DNA from: an uncultured Bacteroidales bacterium
GTDB taxonomy: Bacteria > Bacteroidota > Bacteroidia > Bacteroidales > Bacteroidaceae
NCBI GenBank assembly: GCA_902773055.1
Contig: CACYCZ010000124.1
Span: 1-57,852, forward strand
Direction of reading: 5' to 3'
DNA length: 57,852 bases
Positions 44,770 through 53,308 of the stretch are shown piece after piece. The position numbers and the translations under genes were made by a program. Below the pieces are notes generated by a model. It ran no database searches. It was not told the DNA's origin and saw only the letters and a program-made list of their open reading frames with translations. How positions within the stretch are numbered: the stretch's first letter is position 1; each line of letters begins with the position of its first letter.

Positions 44770-47265
44770 ATGAGTCAAGAATTGCAACTTTTAAAAGAAT
44801 ATGATGGCATTGCTATCATTGACAGGAAAAATAATGTCAGTTATTCTGAGTTATTGTGTCGAATTAATTTTTTCTCAAAATATACTCCTCATGAGAACCA
44901 TGCACGGACAATTATTTTTAGTGAAAATCGAATAGGGTGGATTTATTCTTTGTTTGCAATCTGGAATAATCATGGTATTGCCGTCCCCGTTGATGCAATG
45001 GTTTCTTTTCAGGAGTTTGTATATATATTGAGAGATTGTCAGCCTTTTTCAGTGTGGACAAATTCTAAAAAAAAGGATTTTGTCTATAAGGCGCTCCAGG
45101 AGGCACAGTTAAATGTTCCTGTTATGTTGATGGATAATTATGAGTCTCTTGAAATTTCAACGGAAGAGAAATGTTTTGTGTCGTATGCTGAAGATGATAC
45201 CTCATTAATTATATATACTTCTGGAACGACAGGTAATCCTAAAGGTGTCATGTTGTCTTTTCGAAACATTATGGCTAATGTATATTCCGTTTCTCGGGAT
45301 GTACATATTTACCGCCCAGAATTGCGTACAATGATACTGTTGCCACTTCATCATGTTTTACCACTTATGGGTTCGGTTGTGGCGCCTTTAGTTGTCGGAG
45401 GAGGAGTCGCAATTGCGCCATCAATGAATGCAGTGGATGTGATGAATACGATGCAGCATGGTAAGGTGGGAATTGTTATTGGTGTTCCTCGCTTTTGGAC
45501 AATGTTCTATAGGGGAATTAAAAAGAAAATTGATTCTTCAGTTTTTACTAAAGCCCTGTTTGGTATTTGTAAAAAAGTAGATAATAGTAGTTTTTCCAAA
45601 TTTGTATTTAAGTCTGTCCGAAAAAAAATGGGAGGGCATATAACTTTCTGTGTCAGCGGAGGTGCTGCTTTGGAAAAAGAGATAGGTATTGGGTTGCGGG
45701 TTTTAGGACTGGATGTTTTGGAGGGCTATGGTATGAGCGAGACTGCACCTATGATTTCTTTCACCCGTCCCGATGACATTATCCCTGGTTGTGTCGGAAA
45801 ACCAATGCCTGATGTTTCTGTAGAAATTCGTGATTCTGAAATATTTGTCAAAGGTCCTAATGTGATGCAGGGGTATTATAATAATCCCGATGCGACGTCA
45901 AGTGTAATCGGTGAAGACGGTTTCTTGCGCACGGGTGATTTGGGATATTTTGATAAACAAGGTCGGTTATATATAACAGGCAGGTGTAAGGAAATAATAG
46001 TTTTAAGCAATGGCAAGAATATAAATCCGGCAGAGATTGAGTCTATGCTGGATAAATACTCGGAATATGTCAAAGAGTCGGCTGTATTACAAGAAGGTGA
46101 TATGTTAAAAGCAATTATCGTACCTCAACCTGCATATTGGAATAAGTCTGATTCAGAACTTGATATGATTATGAGAACAGCGGTATTGCAGTATTACAAT
46201 GAAACGGTTCCTTCATATAAGAAAATCATAAACTTCTCAATATATCGTGGGGATTTGCCGCGAACACGTTTGGATAAAATCCAGCGATTCAAATTAAAGT
46301 CTCTTTTGAATGAGACTATTGAATCTCCTCAAGTCATTATTGAGCCTACTTTTTCAGAATATCAGATATTGAAAAATTATATATCCAAGGAAAAAAACAA
46401 ACCGGTTCGCCCAACAGACCATTTGGAGTACGATCTGGTTTTTGATTCTCTAGATAAAGTTGGGTTGCAGGGATTTTTGGAGTATACTTTTGGTATCGAA
46501 ATAGAGCAAGAGCGCCTTTCTAAATTCCAAAATGTAGTGGAACTTGCAGAATATATTTGTGATTATAAGTCATTTGTTGAGCAAGACAATATAGATTGGA
46601 AGGATTATGTGAAAAAAGATATTGATGGAATTAAATTGCCTTCAACATGGTATTCCGGTGTATTGGGGGTAAAAATGTTTGAGTTGGGTGCTAAAAAGTT
46701 TTTTAACTTAAAAATAGAGGGGTTAGAAAATTTACCCAGAAATCAGGCTGCGATTTTTGCTGTGAACCATCAAAGTTATTTAGATGGTTTGTTTGTGATG
46801 TCGTGTTTTAAATCGTCCATGATTCGTGATACGTTTTTTTATGCGAAAGAGGAGCATGTCAGTAATTGGCTGGTGCGTTTCGTGGCTCGAAAACATAATG
46901 TGATTGTATTGAAGTCAACAAATATTAAAAAATCAATCATGCAACTGTCTAAAGTACTCCGAATGGGTAAAAATATTATTATTTTCCCTGAAGGGACGAG
47001 GACGCACGATGGTTGCTTGTCTGAGTTTAAAAAAACTTTTGCAATTCTAAGTAAGGAACTTAATATACCTGTTGTGCCGGTTTGTATTTCGGGCGCCTTT
47101 GAAGCGATGCCCCGTGGTAGTAGAAGACCTCTTCGCCGTCCGGTAAAAGTCAGTTTCTTGCCTGTGAAATTTCCAGAAGTTAGTGATTCGTATGAGTCAA
47201 TTACTCTTCATGTTCATCAGGCCATTGATGATAAATTGCAGTCTTCTCGTCATACAGCATGTTAG
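44770..47265 (+). CDS. Fusion protein: acyl-AMP ligase, acyl-carrier domain, PlsC-type acyltransferase
   Basis: I choose the ATG at 44770 (MSQELQLLKEYDGIAII, 831 residues); upstream in-frame ATGs precede or overlap the promoter element. Residues 1-500 are an AMP-forming acyl-CoA/ACP synthetase: LIIYTSGTTGNPKGVMLS near 150, GYGMSETAPM and LRTGDLGYFDKQGRLYITGR. Residues 520-590 look like a carrier domain with the phosphopantetheine site DSLDKV (Ser560). From about 640 is an acyltransferase with NHQSYLD (His667, Asp672) and FPEGTR. It could activate a free fatty acid, hold it on its own carrier and transfer it to a lysolipid. A phosphopantetheinyl transferase gene lies 3 kb downstream. Confidence 0.9.
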   Translation: MSQELQLLKEYDGIAIIDRKNNVSYSELLCRINFFSKYTPHENHARTIIFSENRIGWIYSLFAIWNNHGIAVPVDAMVSFQEFVYILRDCQPFSVWTNSKKKDFVYKALQEAQLNVPVMLMDNYESLEISTEEKCFVSYAEDDTSLIIYTSGTTGNPKGVMLSFRNIMANVYSVSRDVHIYRPELRTMILLPLHHVLPLMGSVVAPLVVGGGVAIAPSMNAVDVMNTMQHGKVGIVIGVPRFWTMFYRGIKKKIDSSVFTKALFGICKKVDNSSFSKFVFKSVRKKMGGHITFCVSGGAALEKEIGIGLRVLGLDVLEGYGMSETAPMISFTRPDDIIPGCVGKPMPDVSVEIRDSEIFVKGPNVMQGYYNNPDATSSVIGEDGFLRTGDLGYFDKQGRLYITGRCKEIIVLSNGKNINPAEIESMLDKYSEYVKESAVLQEGDMLKAIIVPQPAYWNKSDSELDMIMRTAVLQYYNETVPSYKKIINFSIYRGDLPRTRLDKIQRFKLKSLLNETIESPQVIIEPTFSEYQILKNYISKEKNKPVRPTDHLEYDLVFDSLDKVGLQGFLEYTFGIEIEQERLSKFQNVVELAEYICDYKSFVEQDNIDWKDYVKKDIDGIKLPSTWYSGVLGVKMFELGAKKFFNLKIEGLENLPRNQAAIFAVNHQSYLDGLFVMSCFKSSMIRDTFFYAKEEHVSNWLVRFVARKHNVIVLKSTNIKKSIMQLSKVLRMGKNIIIFPEGTRTHDGCLSEFKKTFAILSKELNIPVVPVCISGAFEAMPRGSRRPLRRPVKVSFLPVKFPEVSDSYESITLHVHQAIDDKLQSSRHTAC

Positions 47266-47337
47266 AAGGCTGCATTTTTTTCTAAAATTTTTATGACAAA
47301 ATTTGTGTTATACAGGCATTGTTCGGATGTATTTTAT

Positions 47338-47345
47338 TAATTTTG
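47338..47345 (+). promoter_or_regulatory. Bacteroidetes -7 element for bamD
   Basis: TAATTTTG matches TAnnTTTG, 16 bases before the ATG at 47362; a TTG at 47319-47321 could be part of a -33 box but is a few bases too close. Confidence 0.5.
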
Positions 47346-47361
47346 CATAGTTTATCGGCTT

Positions 47362-48189
47362 ATGGGAATATACAATTATTTTAAACTGACATTTTTTGTT
47401 TTGTTGCTTGCGTCATGTAATTCCTTTAATAAGGTTATGAAAAATCCTGATACGGATTTTAAGTATGAAATGGCAAAACAATATTTTTTTCAAAATAAAA
47501 ATTCTAATACATCATTTCTTCTAAATGATATTATGCCCGCTCTTAAGGGAACGGAAAAGGGCGATGAGGCAGCATTTCTTTCTGCGATGACGCAATATCA
47601 GTTTCAAGATTATATTGTGGCGAGCGACATGTTTAAGAAATATATGGCGCAATATCCGACTGGAGTATTTGTGGATGTTGCCCATTTTTATTCGGCGTTG
47701 TCTCTATATATGAATACCCCCCAAATAGAATTAGACCAAACCAGTACATATCAGGCTGTTTCAGGATTGCAAAATTATATTGAATCAAGTTATGACGGAC
47801 AATTTGTAGAAAAAGCCCGTGATATGATATATGAACTGCAGGATAAGTTGGTGATGAAGGAATTCCAAGCTGCGAAACTATATTATAATTTAGGGGGCTA
47901 TATTGGTAATTCTACGATGGGAGGTAATAATTACGAGGCGTGTATTGTGACATCTGAAAATGCAATAAAAGACTATCCTTATACAAAAATGAAAGAAGAG
48001 TTTTCTTTCTTAATATTAAAATCCAAGTATAATCTTGCTCAACAAAGTGTTAAGGATAAAATGAAAGAACGTCTCGAAAATACGATAGATGAATATTATG
48101 GTTTTCTCAACGAATATCCTTCTTCGAAATATCTTGATGAAGCAAAGCGTATTTTTGAGAAAGCTCAGGATAAGTATAAATCATTATAA
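47362..48189 (+). CDS. bamD: Outer-membrane assembly lipoprotein BamD
   Basis: A 275-residue lipoprotein: the signal ends in LLLASCNSF, a lipobox whose Cys becomes lipidated. The rest is a helical TPR array: MAKQYFFQNKNSNTSFLLND, EAAFLSAMTQYQFQDYIVAS, GVFVDVAHFYSALSLYMNTP and ENTIDEYYGFLNEYPSSKYL. BamD works with BamA to insert barrel proteins into the outer membrane. The order bamD, omega-like RNA polymerase subunit, DUF4293 is a Bacteroidales signature, which strengthens the call; spacing to the next gene is 12 bp. Confidence 0.93.
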   Translation: MGIYNYFKLTFFVLLLASCNSFNKVMKNPDTDFKYEMAKQYFFQNKNSNTSFLLNDIMPALKGTEKGDEAAFLSAMTQYQFQDYIVASDMFKKYMAQYPTGVFVDVAHFYSALSLYMNTPQIELDQTSTYQAVSGLQNYIESSYDGQFVEKARDMIYELQDKLVMKEFQAAKLYYNLGGYIGNSTMGGNNYEACIVTSENAIKDYPYTKMKEEFSFLILKSKYNLAQQSVKDKMKERLENTIDEYYGFLNEYPSSKYLDEAKRIFEKAQDKYKSL

Positions 48190-48201
48190 AAAAGATATAA
48201 T

Positions 48202-48531
48202 ATGGCAAATAAAAAAGGAAATTCTTCCACAACTGTAACACGTAACATTGTTGATTTCAGTAAAAATACAGATAACGTATACGAGAGTGTAGTGATTATG
48301 GGCAAGCGTGCCAATCAGATTGCTGTTGATGTTAAGTCTGAATTGCAGTCAAAACTGAAGGAGTTTGGAATAAAGAATGATACATTGGATGAGGAATTTG
48401 AGAATCGTGAGCAGATAGAAATATCCCGCCACTATGAAAAAATGCCTAAGCCGTCACTGATTGCTGAACAGGAGTTCTTGGATGACAAGATATATTTCCG
48501 CAATCCTTCGTCAGACAAAGACAGGTTATGA
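48202..48531 (+). CDS. RNA polymerase omega-like (RpoZ/Rpb6) subunit
   Basis: A 109-residue protein with the Rpb6/omega core: NTDNVYESVVIMGKRANQIA followed by VDVKSELQSKLKEF. The Bacteroidetes form carries an extra C-terminal tail, seen here from about residue 60 (EFENREQIEISRHYEKMPKP). Omega binds the beta-prime subunit and helps assemble RNA polymerase. It lies between bamD and the DUF4293 gene, overlapping the latter as ATGA, so these genes are probably translated together. Confidence 0.9.
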   Translation: MANKKGNSSTTVTRNIVDFSKNTDNVYESVVIMGKRANQIAVDVKSELQSKLKEFGIKNDTLDEEFENREQIEISRHYEKMPKPSLIAEQEFLDDKIYFRNPSSDKDRL

Positions 48532-48908
48532 TTCAAAGGATTCAGAGTCTGTATCTCTTGTTTGCTATTATATTAATAGCGATTGTATTTCTTGCCATTA
48601 AACCTGTTTTTCCGCAACAGATAGGTTATGTTGGTTTAGTTATATTGGCAGGTATAACGTCGGCTGTTTCCTTATTTCTTTTTAAGCAACGAAGAAAACA
48701 AATGAAACTAATTTGTGCCGCTGTTATAGAGTTGTGTGCAGCCATTGTTGTTTTCTGTATTGCGTTATATGTGCAGAAAGATACCATATCTTGGTCTTCC
48801 TGTAGCGTGATTGTTCTTTCTGTGGTGGCTATCCTGTTTAATTATTTGGCATGGAGAGCTGTCCGTCGTGATGAGATGAAGGTAAAGAGTGCAGACCGAA
48901 TACGTTAA
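48528..48908 (+). CDS. DUF4293 membrane protein
   Basis: A 126-residue protein with four predicted transmembrane helices (LYLLFAIILIAIVFLAIKPV; IGYVGLVILAGITSAVSLFL; LICAAVIELCAAIVVFCIAL; SCSVIVLSVVAILFNYLAWR) and the characteristic opening MIQRIQSLYLLFA and ending AWRAVRRDEMKVKSADRIR. This is DUF4293, a Bacteroidetes family of unknown function that regularly follows the omega subunit gene. It begins within the stop of that gene and is followed after 6 bp by ssb. Confidence 0.9.
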   Translation: MIQRIQSLYLLFAIILIAIVFLAIKPVFPQQIGYVGLVILAGITSAVSLFLFKQRRKQMKLICAAVIELCAAIVVFCIALYVQKDTISWSSCSVIVLSVVAILFNYLAWRAVRRDEMKVKSADRIR

Positions 48909-48914
48909 CAGTAT

Positions 48915-49274
48915 ATGTCATTGAATAGGGTAATGTTAATAGGAAATGTCGGCAGAGACCCAGAAATAAGGTATGTCTCTAAGGATGTTGCGGTTGCGAC
49001 AATTACGTTAGCGACAACAAACAATGCGTACACGACAAAAGACGGTATCAGTGTTCCCGAAAGTTCTGATTGGCATACGATTGTTTTGTGGCGTAATTTG
49101 GCTAAAGCAGCAGAAACTTATGTACGCAAAGGTGATAAGATATATGTTGAAGGGCAAATACGTTATTCGTCTTATACGGACAAAGCTGGCATAAGCCGTA
49201 CAAGATGTGAAATTTGGGCAGAAAAGCTTGAATTGTTTAATTTCCATAATAATCCAGGCGAAAATAAGCCGTAA
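48915..49274 (+). CDS. ssb: Single-stranded DNA-binding protein
   Basis: A 119-residue OB-fold protein: MSLNRVMLIGNVGRDPEIRY, VAVATITLATTNNAYTTKDG, DWHTIVLWRNLAKAAETYV, KGDKIYVEGQIRYSSYTDKA and TRCEIWAEKLELFN. These are the standard SSB strands. The chain stops soon after the OB fold, so it lacks the long acidic tail with the DDDIPF-type end that recruits partner proteins in other SSBs; that short form is common among Bacteroidetes SSBs in the ssb-gldE context. It lies 3 bp before gldE. Confidence 0.93.
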   Translation: MSLNRVMLIGNVGRDPEIRYVSKDVAVATITLATTNNAYTTKDGISVPESSDWHTIVLWRNLAKAAETYVRKGDKIYVEGQIRYSSYTDKAGISRTRCEIWAEKLELFNFHNNPGENKP

Positions 49275-49277
49275 ACA

Positions 49278-50408
49278 ATGTCTGCCGCTATAATCGTACT
49301 GTTGATAGTCTTGTCTTTGCTGTTTGTGTATGTGTCGGCAGTTTATAGATTTTCTTCACAACTGAGTGATGAAGGTTTCTCTCAGATTTATGCTGCTGGT
49401 AATAGCTTTGAGGATGATGTATTGATTGCTCAAAGTATTAATATTTTCTTGTTGGGAATTTCCGTTCTGTTATTGTTTGCTTTGGCATATTTGTCTGGGA
49501 TTCAGTTTTGGATTGTCCTCGTAATAGTTTTATTGTTTTTTAGCATTCTGCTGTCTTTGGGGCAAAGCTGGTCCGGTAAAGGTCTTACTGTCTTTTATTT
49601 CCCTGTCAAGGCGTTTGTGCATTTTGTGGCTCGTTTACGGAGTTTCTGGTCTTTCTCCAGGCACGGGAAACCCAATAGTTCATTAGAGTCATCCGATAAT
49701 TATTCTCCTAAGCAAGAAATGTTGAAGGAAATTTTACATTTTGGAAATGAAACGGTCAAGGATATTTTGACATATCATGTAGATATTGTTGATATTGATT
49801 ATAGAATGACTTTTCATGAGGTATTGGATATTATTGCACAAAACAAGTATTCGCGGATGCCGGTTTATTCCAATAATAAGGATAATATAGTTGGTGTATT
49901 GTATATTAAAGATCTGCTGTCTCACTTGGAGGAACCCGATGATTTTTGTTGGCAGAATCTTATAAGACCTCATATTTGTGTTCCTGAAACCAAAAAGATA
50001 GACAACCTTCTGAGGGAGTTTCAGACAAAGAAAATACATTTGTCAGTAGTTGTTGACGAATATGGCGGCGTAACAGGGGTCGTCACTCTTGAAGATATCA
50101 TTGAGGAGATATTGGGTGAAATCAATGACGAGTTTGATGATGATAAGAGTTTGTATATTAAGATAAGTCGTGACACTTATATTTTTGATGCCAAAATTAC
50201 GATACTGGAATTTTGCAGGATTTTCAATATTGATGACAATTTCTTTGAAGAAATGGGTGACGATACAAGTACTCTGGCTCGTTTTGTTATAGATTTGATC
50301 GGAGATGTTCCCAGAAAGCATCAAATAGTAAGATATAAACAGTTTGTTTTTGAAATACTGAATGTTGATGCCCGTCATGTCTCTAAGATAAAGGTATCAC
50401 GTTTTTAA
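49278..50408 (+). CDS. gldE: GldE-like CNNM/CBS transporter-associated protein
   Basis: A 376-residue membrane protein. Two or three N-terminal helices (IIVLLIVLSLLFVYVSAVY; SINIFLLGISVLLLFALAYL; IVLVIVLLFFSILLSLGQSW) form a reduced DUF21/CNNM region. CBS domains follow: HEVLDIIAQNKYSRMPVY, IVGVLYIKDLLSHLEEPDDF and LSVVVDEYGGVTGVVTLEDI, then IIEEILGEINDEFDDD, and a C-terminal CorC/HlyC domain. GldE was first linked to gliding motility in Flavobacterium, but homologues occur in non-motile Bacteroidales, often between ssb and a PPTase gene as here. It is shorter than usual GldE, mainly in the membrane region. Confidence 0.87.
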   Translation: MSAAIIVLLIVLSLLFVYVSAVYRFSSQLSDEGFSQIYAAGNSFEDDVLIAQSINIFLLGISVLLLFALAYLSGIQFWIVLVIVLLFFSILLSLGQSWSGKGLTVFYFPVKAFVHFVARLRSFWSFSRHGKPNSSLESSDNYSPKQEMLKEILHFGNETVKDILTYHVDIVDIDYRMTFHEVLDIIAQNKYSRMPVYSNNKDNIVGVLYIKDLLSHLEEPDDFCWQNLIRPHICVPETKKIDNLLREFQTKKIHLSVVVDEYGGVTGVVTLEDIIEEILGEINDEFDDDKSLYIKISRDTYIFDAKITILEFCRIFNIDDNFFEEMGDDTSTLARFVIDLIGDVPRKHQIVRYKQFVFEILNVDARHVSKIKVSRF

Positions 50409-50417
50409 GGAATCGTC

Positions 50418-51098
50418 ATGCCGTTATCAAACTTTATGAATGTTGACGATATCCAGATTTATGTCTGGAAAATATCTGAGTCTCCTGAGGAGTTGGCAGC
50501 TCTTTTAGGAAATCAATCATTCTATAGACAGGTTCAACAGAAGTTTAAGCCTTTGAGCCGTCAGCAGGAGGCTATGATTGAGCAGATACTTATTGAGAAA
50601 CATTTCAATAGTCACGAAGTTGTTCTCTCTCATAAACAAAACGGCATGCCGTACGTTAGAAACAGATTGTCTAATATCAGTATTTCCCATACCAAGGGGT
50701 GGGTGGCTGTTGCCTTCTCAGAAAAAAGTCATTACGGCATAGATATAGAGACTATTCAGTCGCGACACCGGGTAGATGGGATTTCCGAATACTTTATGAC
50801 CTCTCGCGAAATGCCTGTGAATGCCCAAGCTCTGCCGCTATACAAACTTGTTCTGTGGTGTGCAAAGGAAAGTATTTTTAAATCCCAGATGGACGGTGTT
50901 GCTAATCATATGAAAGATTTTTTTATTCCACCTTTTGTATTTAGGCCTGAAGGAAATTTTCCGGCATTCATTTTGAGTCAGCATGGTGATGGAAAGGTTT
51001 CTGTCAGATATTTTTGCAATCAAGACTATATTCTTACGGTAGCTCAGATTACGTCCTCCTGCGGCAATAGTGATGCAGGTGAGGTTGTCGGAGAGTGA
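50418..51098 (+). CDS. 4'-phosphopantetheinyl transferase, Sfp-type
   Basis: A 226-residue enzyme that transfers phosphopantetheine from CoA to carrier-protein serines. Family motifs are YVRNRLSNISISHTKGWVAV, the metal-binding HYGIDIETIQSR (Asp near residue 110) and VLWCAKESIFKSQMDGV (Glu and Lys of the WxxKE motif). It ends the ssb-gldE unit, 9 bp after gldE. Natural targets would be the fatty-acid acyl carrier protein or the carrier domain of the acyl-AMP ligase fusion 3 kb upstream; the latter is inferred. Confidence 0.92.
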   Translation: MPLSNFMNVDDIQIYVWKISESPEELAALLGNQSFYRQVQQKFKPLSRQQEAMIEQILIEKHFNSHEVVLSHKQNGMPYVRNRLSNISISHTKGWVAVAFSEKSHYGIDIETIQSRHRVDGISEYFMTSREMPVNAQALPLYKLVLWCAKESIFKSQMDGVANHMKDFFIPPFVFRPEGNFPAFILSQHGDGKVSVRYFCNQDYILTVAQITSSCGNSDAGEVVGE

Positions 51099-51290
51099 AA
51101 TAATTGGCAATAATAATAGCTAAGATTTTAGGTATTATGAAATTGCGAATCTCTTGTGAAAATCCCTCCTTTATTTCTAAGGAATGAAGATATCCTTCTT
51201 TGTTTCTTGCTGAATTTGCATATCAATTTGTAAGAAATTAACAGGAATTAACTTTTTGCAGCATCCCGCATTTTTGTCTTGTAAAGTTGC

Positions 51291-51400
51291 AGGCCTGGCG
51301 GTTTTCACCAGCAGGCCTGCGCGTTAAATTTTGTAGGCCTGCCAGTGAAAACTGCCAGGCCTACAAAATTTACCCCTGCTACAGTATGCTCTGGTGAGGG
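51291..51400 (+). repeat. Copy C of the four-unit AGGCCT / 22-bp hairpin element
   Basis: The 499-bp gap 51099-51597 lies between convergent genes and holds this element plus the terminator at 51469. Four exact AGGCCT cores start at 51291, 51313, 51335 and 51357, an exact 22-bp period. Arms 51291-51318 and 51335-51362 match at 25 of 28 positions, one mismatch being a G-T pair. The flank after the last core, ACAAAATTTACCCCTGCTAC, aligns with copy B. The stretch before the array (ATTAACTTTTTGCAGC) resembles the same side of copy A. Confidence 0.9.
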
Positions 51401-51468
51401 TGTTGTTTAAGAAAAAGCCTGTCTTTTGAATGTTAAAGATTGCTAATATCCGTTTTTCCTGACAAATT

Positions 51469-51500
51469 AAAACAAGGGGCCGCTAACGGCCCCTTGTTTT
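51469..51500. terminator. Bidirectional terminator between PPTase and alpha-galactosidase genes
   Basis: AAAACAAGGGGCCG (51469-51482) and CGGCCCCTTGTTTT (51487-51500) are perfectly complementary around a CTAA loop, with A- and T-runs on the outer ends, so it can stop transcription from both convergent genes. Confidence 0.88.
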
Positions 51501-51597
51501 GGATAGTTGAAGAAGTGTACAGGATTTCCAGTTGGTGCTGGAATGATTATCCTGTTTTAATTCTTTCTGTTGTCTGGAGAAATGTCAGGATGCAGAA

Positions 51598-53238
51598 TCA
51601 TGTATTTTTCTTTTCTTTTTCCTTTCTGAAATTGCCTTCAAGTTTTTTATTCGTGATACCGGGATATAGTTTGTAGAATGCGGTTCCATGGGGAGCTACT
51701 TCGCATTCCCAGCGCTCGCGTTCGCCGATGGTCGCGATATCTTGCTGACGCCACAGGTCGCGGATTGTCTGAAATCCTGTAAGTCCCAATTTATGTGGTA
51801 TAAAGCCTATTGTATGCGGCAGCTTGTCTAAGTTGAAGAGGGCAACGGCCAGAGAGCCGTCTTCAAGAGGCTTGACATATATGGCAATGTCTTCGTGGCG
51901 GGAATAGCAGGTTCCCTGATATCCCAGCGGATCTTGGTTGACATCCAGTACCTCATTGTTGCATAGCAGGCTGAGTGTAAAGTCATCAAGCATATCCATG
52001 TCGCAGCCGAGGAGCATGGGGGAAGCTAAAATAGCCCATAGGGTTATGTGGGTGTATTGTTCATCGGGCGTGAGCTGTGTCCAATGGTAATGACGGCCCC
52101 AACCGACTTTGCCGAGGACAAGCATGTCTGCATCTGGCCAATGGCCGGGAGAGCGGTATGGTGCCCATTGGTCTTGTCCTTGGAATCCTATTGTAGACAT
52201 ACTTTCCCATGTATCGCGGATGTCTCCGGTTGTCCGCCAGCATTCAGCCTGTTTAGCCAATATAGGTCCTAAAGCGACACGCGATGAGTTTGAGATAGAA
52301 TATACAATGTCACGTCCTGTTTCATCAATAGCTTTACGCATATCCTCCAGCCACCAGCGGTCATTCAGATTCCAGTCGTATTTCAGATAGTCGAATCCCC
52401 ATTCTGCCCATTGTCTGGCATCTTGTTTGGCAAATGAATATTTACCAAAGGACCGAATATCTTCCTTTCCGACTTTTGTGCGGTCCAAGCGATAGTCTTC
52501 ATCGACAAGCCCTTGCTCAATCCACCAATATGTTCCGTTCAGATTGTCGCATGAAGAACCGATATGACTAGCATATGTGCTTTGCCATGGGCCGGAGTAA
52601 ATGCCGGCCTTAAGTCCTAAAGCATGAATGCTGTCAACGAGCGCTTTCATGTTTGGAAATTTCCTGTTGGGCTGGATAGCGTTGTATTTTCCTCCGCGTA
52701 TGCTTTGCCATCCGTCATCAATATTGATGTATGACCATCCGTAGTCTGCCAGCCCTGTGGCAATAAACGTTTGAGCAGAATGTAGAATTTTTTCTTGGTT
52801 GACTTGGATTCCCCAGCAGTTCCATGAGTTCCAGCCTAACGGCGGAGTTAGTGCAATGTTGTCGCCAATTTCAATCCTTAGAGTCCTTTCGGTTGAGCCG
52901 AGTTCATTTCGGGCTTGGAGTCGTACCTTGTAAGAACCTCTTTTGTTTGTCTTTCCAGTAATAATGCCCGTTGCAGAGTTGAGGTGCAGTCCTTTAGGCA
53001 GACCTGTTGCACTGAACGATATCGGGCGTTGACCCGTGGCGGGAATTCTATACAAGAAATCAGCTCCGGGGCGGGCTCCATAGACTTTGGGGCCATTGAT
53101 GCGGGGTGTCTTCGGAGCTTTGGGGGTAAGGATGTACCGAGTGTAATCGGGGGGGATGATACTGTCTTGAGCTGTTATGAAAAGATTGGAAAACATTGCA
53201 AGGCAGAGCGATAAGATAATAAGCTTCATTGTCATCAA
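51598..53238 (-). CDS. GH27 alpha-galactosidase, exported
   Basis: A 546-residue protein with a signal peptide (LIILSLCLAMFSNLFITAQ); the start may be 53238 or the in-frame ATG 53229. Residues about 40-125 form an immunoglobulin-like domain (putative Ig fold, LPKGLHLNSATGIITGKTNK), then the GH27 barrel: LTPPLGWNSWNCWGIQVNQE, YINIDDGWQSIRGG, FDYLKYDWNLNDRWW with the nucleophile Asp near 288, and GHWPDADMLVLGKVGWG with the acid/base Asp. GH27 enzymes release terminal alpha-D-galactose (some act on N-acetylgalactosamine or beta-L-arabinopyranose). It lies 70 bp after trkH and ends at the shared terminator. Confidence 0.93.
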   Translation of the reverse strand: MMTMKLIILSLCLAMFSNLFITAQDSIIPPDYTRYILTPKAPKTPRINGPKVYGARPGADFLYRIPATGQRPISFSATGLPKGLHLNSATGIITGKTNKRGSYKVRLQARNELGSTERTLRIEIGDNIALTPPLGWNSWNCWGIQVNQEKILHSAQTFIATGLADYGWSYINIDDGWQSIRGGKYNAIQPNRKFPNMKALVDSIHALGLKAGIYSGPWQSTYASHIGSSCDNLNGTYWWIEQGLVDEDYRLDRTKVGKEDIRSFGKYSFAKQDARQWAEWGFDYLKYDWNLNDRWWLEDMRKAIDETGRDIVYSISNSSRVALGPILAKQAECWRTTGDIRDTWESMSTIGFQGQDQWAPYRSPGHWPDADMLVLGKVGWGRHYHWTQLTPDEQYTHITLWAILASPMLLGCDMDMLDDFTLSLLCNNEVLDVNQDPLGYQGTCYSRHEDIAIYVKPLEDGSLAVALFNLDKLPHTIGFIPHKLGLTGFQTIRDLWRQQDIATIGERERWECEVAPHGTAFYKLYPGITNKKLEGNFRKEKEKKNT

Positions 53239-53308
53239 AAACTTTAGTTGAAAATAATTATAGGTTTATTATTCAGTTAATTAATACTATGATAGGAACG
53301 ACAGGTAA

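Noticed and set aside
49278-50408. GldE as a truncated pseudogene
   Set aside because: It is shorter than typical GldE in the membrane region, but the frame is intact, the CBS and CorC domains are complete and it sits tightly between ssb and the PPTase gene, so it is probably functional.
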